The position numbers and the translations under genes were made by a program. The notes beneath the pieces were generated by a model, which was not told the DNA's origin, did no database searches, and saw only the letters and a list, made by a program, of their open reading frames with translations. Shown in pieces: positions 5,195 to 5,425 of a stretch of 5,425 bases of DNA. Source of the stretch: DASWRT01 sp036403035 (lineage in GTDB: Bacteria; Pseudomonadota; Alphaproteobacteria; ATCC43930; CGMCC-115725); assembly GCA_036403035.1 (NCBI GenBank), contig DASWRT010000083.1, forward strand, positions 1 to 5,425. The letters are read 5' to 3'. The stretch's first letter is position 1. The number at the start of each line of letters is the position of its first letter.

Positions 5195-5200
5195 ACTATA
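5195..5200 (-). promoter_or_regulatory. Candidate -10 box for the Uma2 gene, implying a leaderless mRNA
   Basis: On the minus strand TATAGT (five of six matches to TATAAT) lies 6 bases before the ATG at 5188. A transcript from it would begin at or beside the A of the ATG. No Shine-Dalgarno is present in those bases, which fits a leaderless message. No strong -35 is seen; TTTCTC with an 18-bp spacer is the nearest candidate. Confidence 0.35.
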
Positions 5201-5230
5201 ACGTGTTCAGCATGAGCGGAGAAAGCGCGC

Positions 5231-5425
5231 TTACGCAGCTCCCGCACCCGCGAACGCCGCGGGCTCGACCTCGCGCAGATGGCAGGCGACGTGGTGGCCG
5301 GGGCGGACCTCCAGCATCGGCGGCTCCTCGGCGCGGCAGCGCTCGAAGGCGTAGGGACAGCGCGTGTGGAAGCGGCAGCCCGACGGCGGGTTGATCGGGC
5401 TGGGGATGTCGCCCTTGAGGATGAT
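5231..5425 (-). CDS. C-terminal end of an oligopeptide/dipeptide ABC transporter ATPase, 5' part outside the window
   Basis: The minus-strand frame entering at 5425 reads IILKGDIPSPINPPSGCRFHTRCP and ends with TAA at 5233-5231, giving 64 residues. This is the characteristic C-terminal extension of OppD/OppF/DppD/DppF-type ATP-binding subunits (oligopeptide_HPY region), which follows the nucleotide-binding domain; Walker and signature motifs are therefore off the window. Four cysteines at local positions 17, 23, 30 and 48 (C-x5-C-x6-C-x17-C) match the family pattern that binds a [4Fe-4S] cluster in a characterised DppD. The GDIPSPINPPSGC wording is closer to OppF/DppF than to OppD/DppD, but the subunit cannot be fixed from the tail. 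The protein would energise import of peptides across the inner membrane. As the terminal gene of its visible strand block it may be the last gene of a transporter operon, followed after 42 bp by the Uma2 gene. Confidence 0.93.
   Translation of the reverse strand: MILKGDIPSPINPPSGCRFHTRCPYAFERCRAEEPPMLEVRPGHHVACHLREVEPAAFAGAGAA

Overview
The window is very GC-rich, densely packed bacterial chromosomal DNA with strong third-position G/C coding bias. That composition, together with the protein families present (N-acyl-D-amino-acid deacylase, DSD1/D-threonine-aldolase-type PLP enzyme, Gdx/SugE exporter, Uma2-family protein, Opp/Dpp-type ABC ATPase), suggests a proteobacterium, most likely an alphaproteobacterium. 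This assignment is an inference; no rRNA or other lineage marker is present. I see no tRNA or rRNA gene, CRISPR array, insertion sequence or phage gene.

Layout, left to right. (1) Bases 1-1440 (+) hold an N-acyl-D-amino-acid deacylase whose first few codons lie off the left edge. (2) Bases 1528-1779 (+) hold a small, polar, probably disordered protein of unknown function with a GTG start and a good Shine-Dalgarno; a perfect 16-bp tandem duplication covers its stop codon. (3) Bases 1868-2197 (+) hold a Gdx/SugE-type small multidrug resistance protein with the guanidinium-exporter residues intact. (4) Bases 2213-3367 (-) hold a fold-type III PLP enzyme of the D-threonine aldolase/D-serine dehydratase family, convergent with sugE across a 15-bp gap. 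(5) A 310-bp divergent intergenic region, 3368-3677, has three consecutive inverted repeats on its right side. (6) Bases 3678-4652 (+) hold a predicted outer-membrane lipoprotein of unknown function with an SGGAHCC motif. (7) Bases 4649-5188 (-) hold a Uma2-family (DUF820) putative nuclease whose TAG stop overlaps the lipoprotein's TAG within a single CTAG. (8) Bases 5231-5425 (-) hold the C-terminal end of an oligopeptide/dipeptide ABC transporter ATPase with its four-cysteine tail; the rest lies off the right edge.

How the genes may fit together: the deacylase (frees D-amino acids from N-acyl derivatives), the PLP enzyme (acts on beta-hydroxy D-amino acids) and the peptide-transporter ATPase are consistent with a neighbourhood for import and breakdown of D-amino-acid-containing peptides. 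They are on different strands and separated by unrelated genes, so this is a loose cluster and not an operon. No clearly new multi-gene system is visible. The least explained items are the SGGAHCC lipoprotein with its palindrome-rich upstream region, and the apparently leaderless start of the Uma2 gene.
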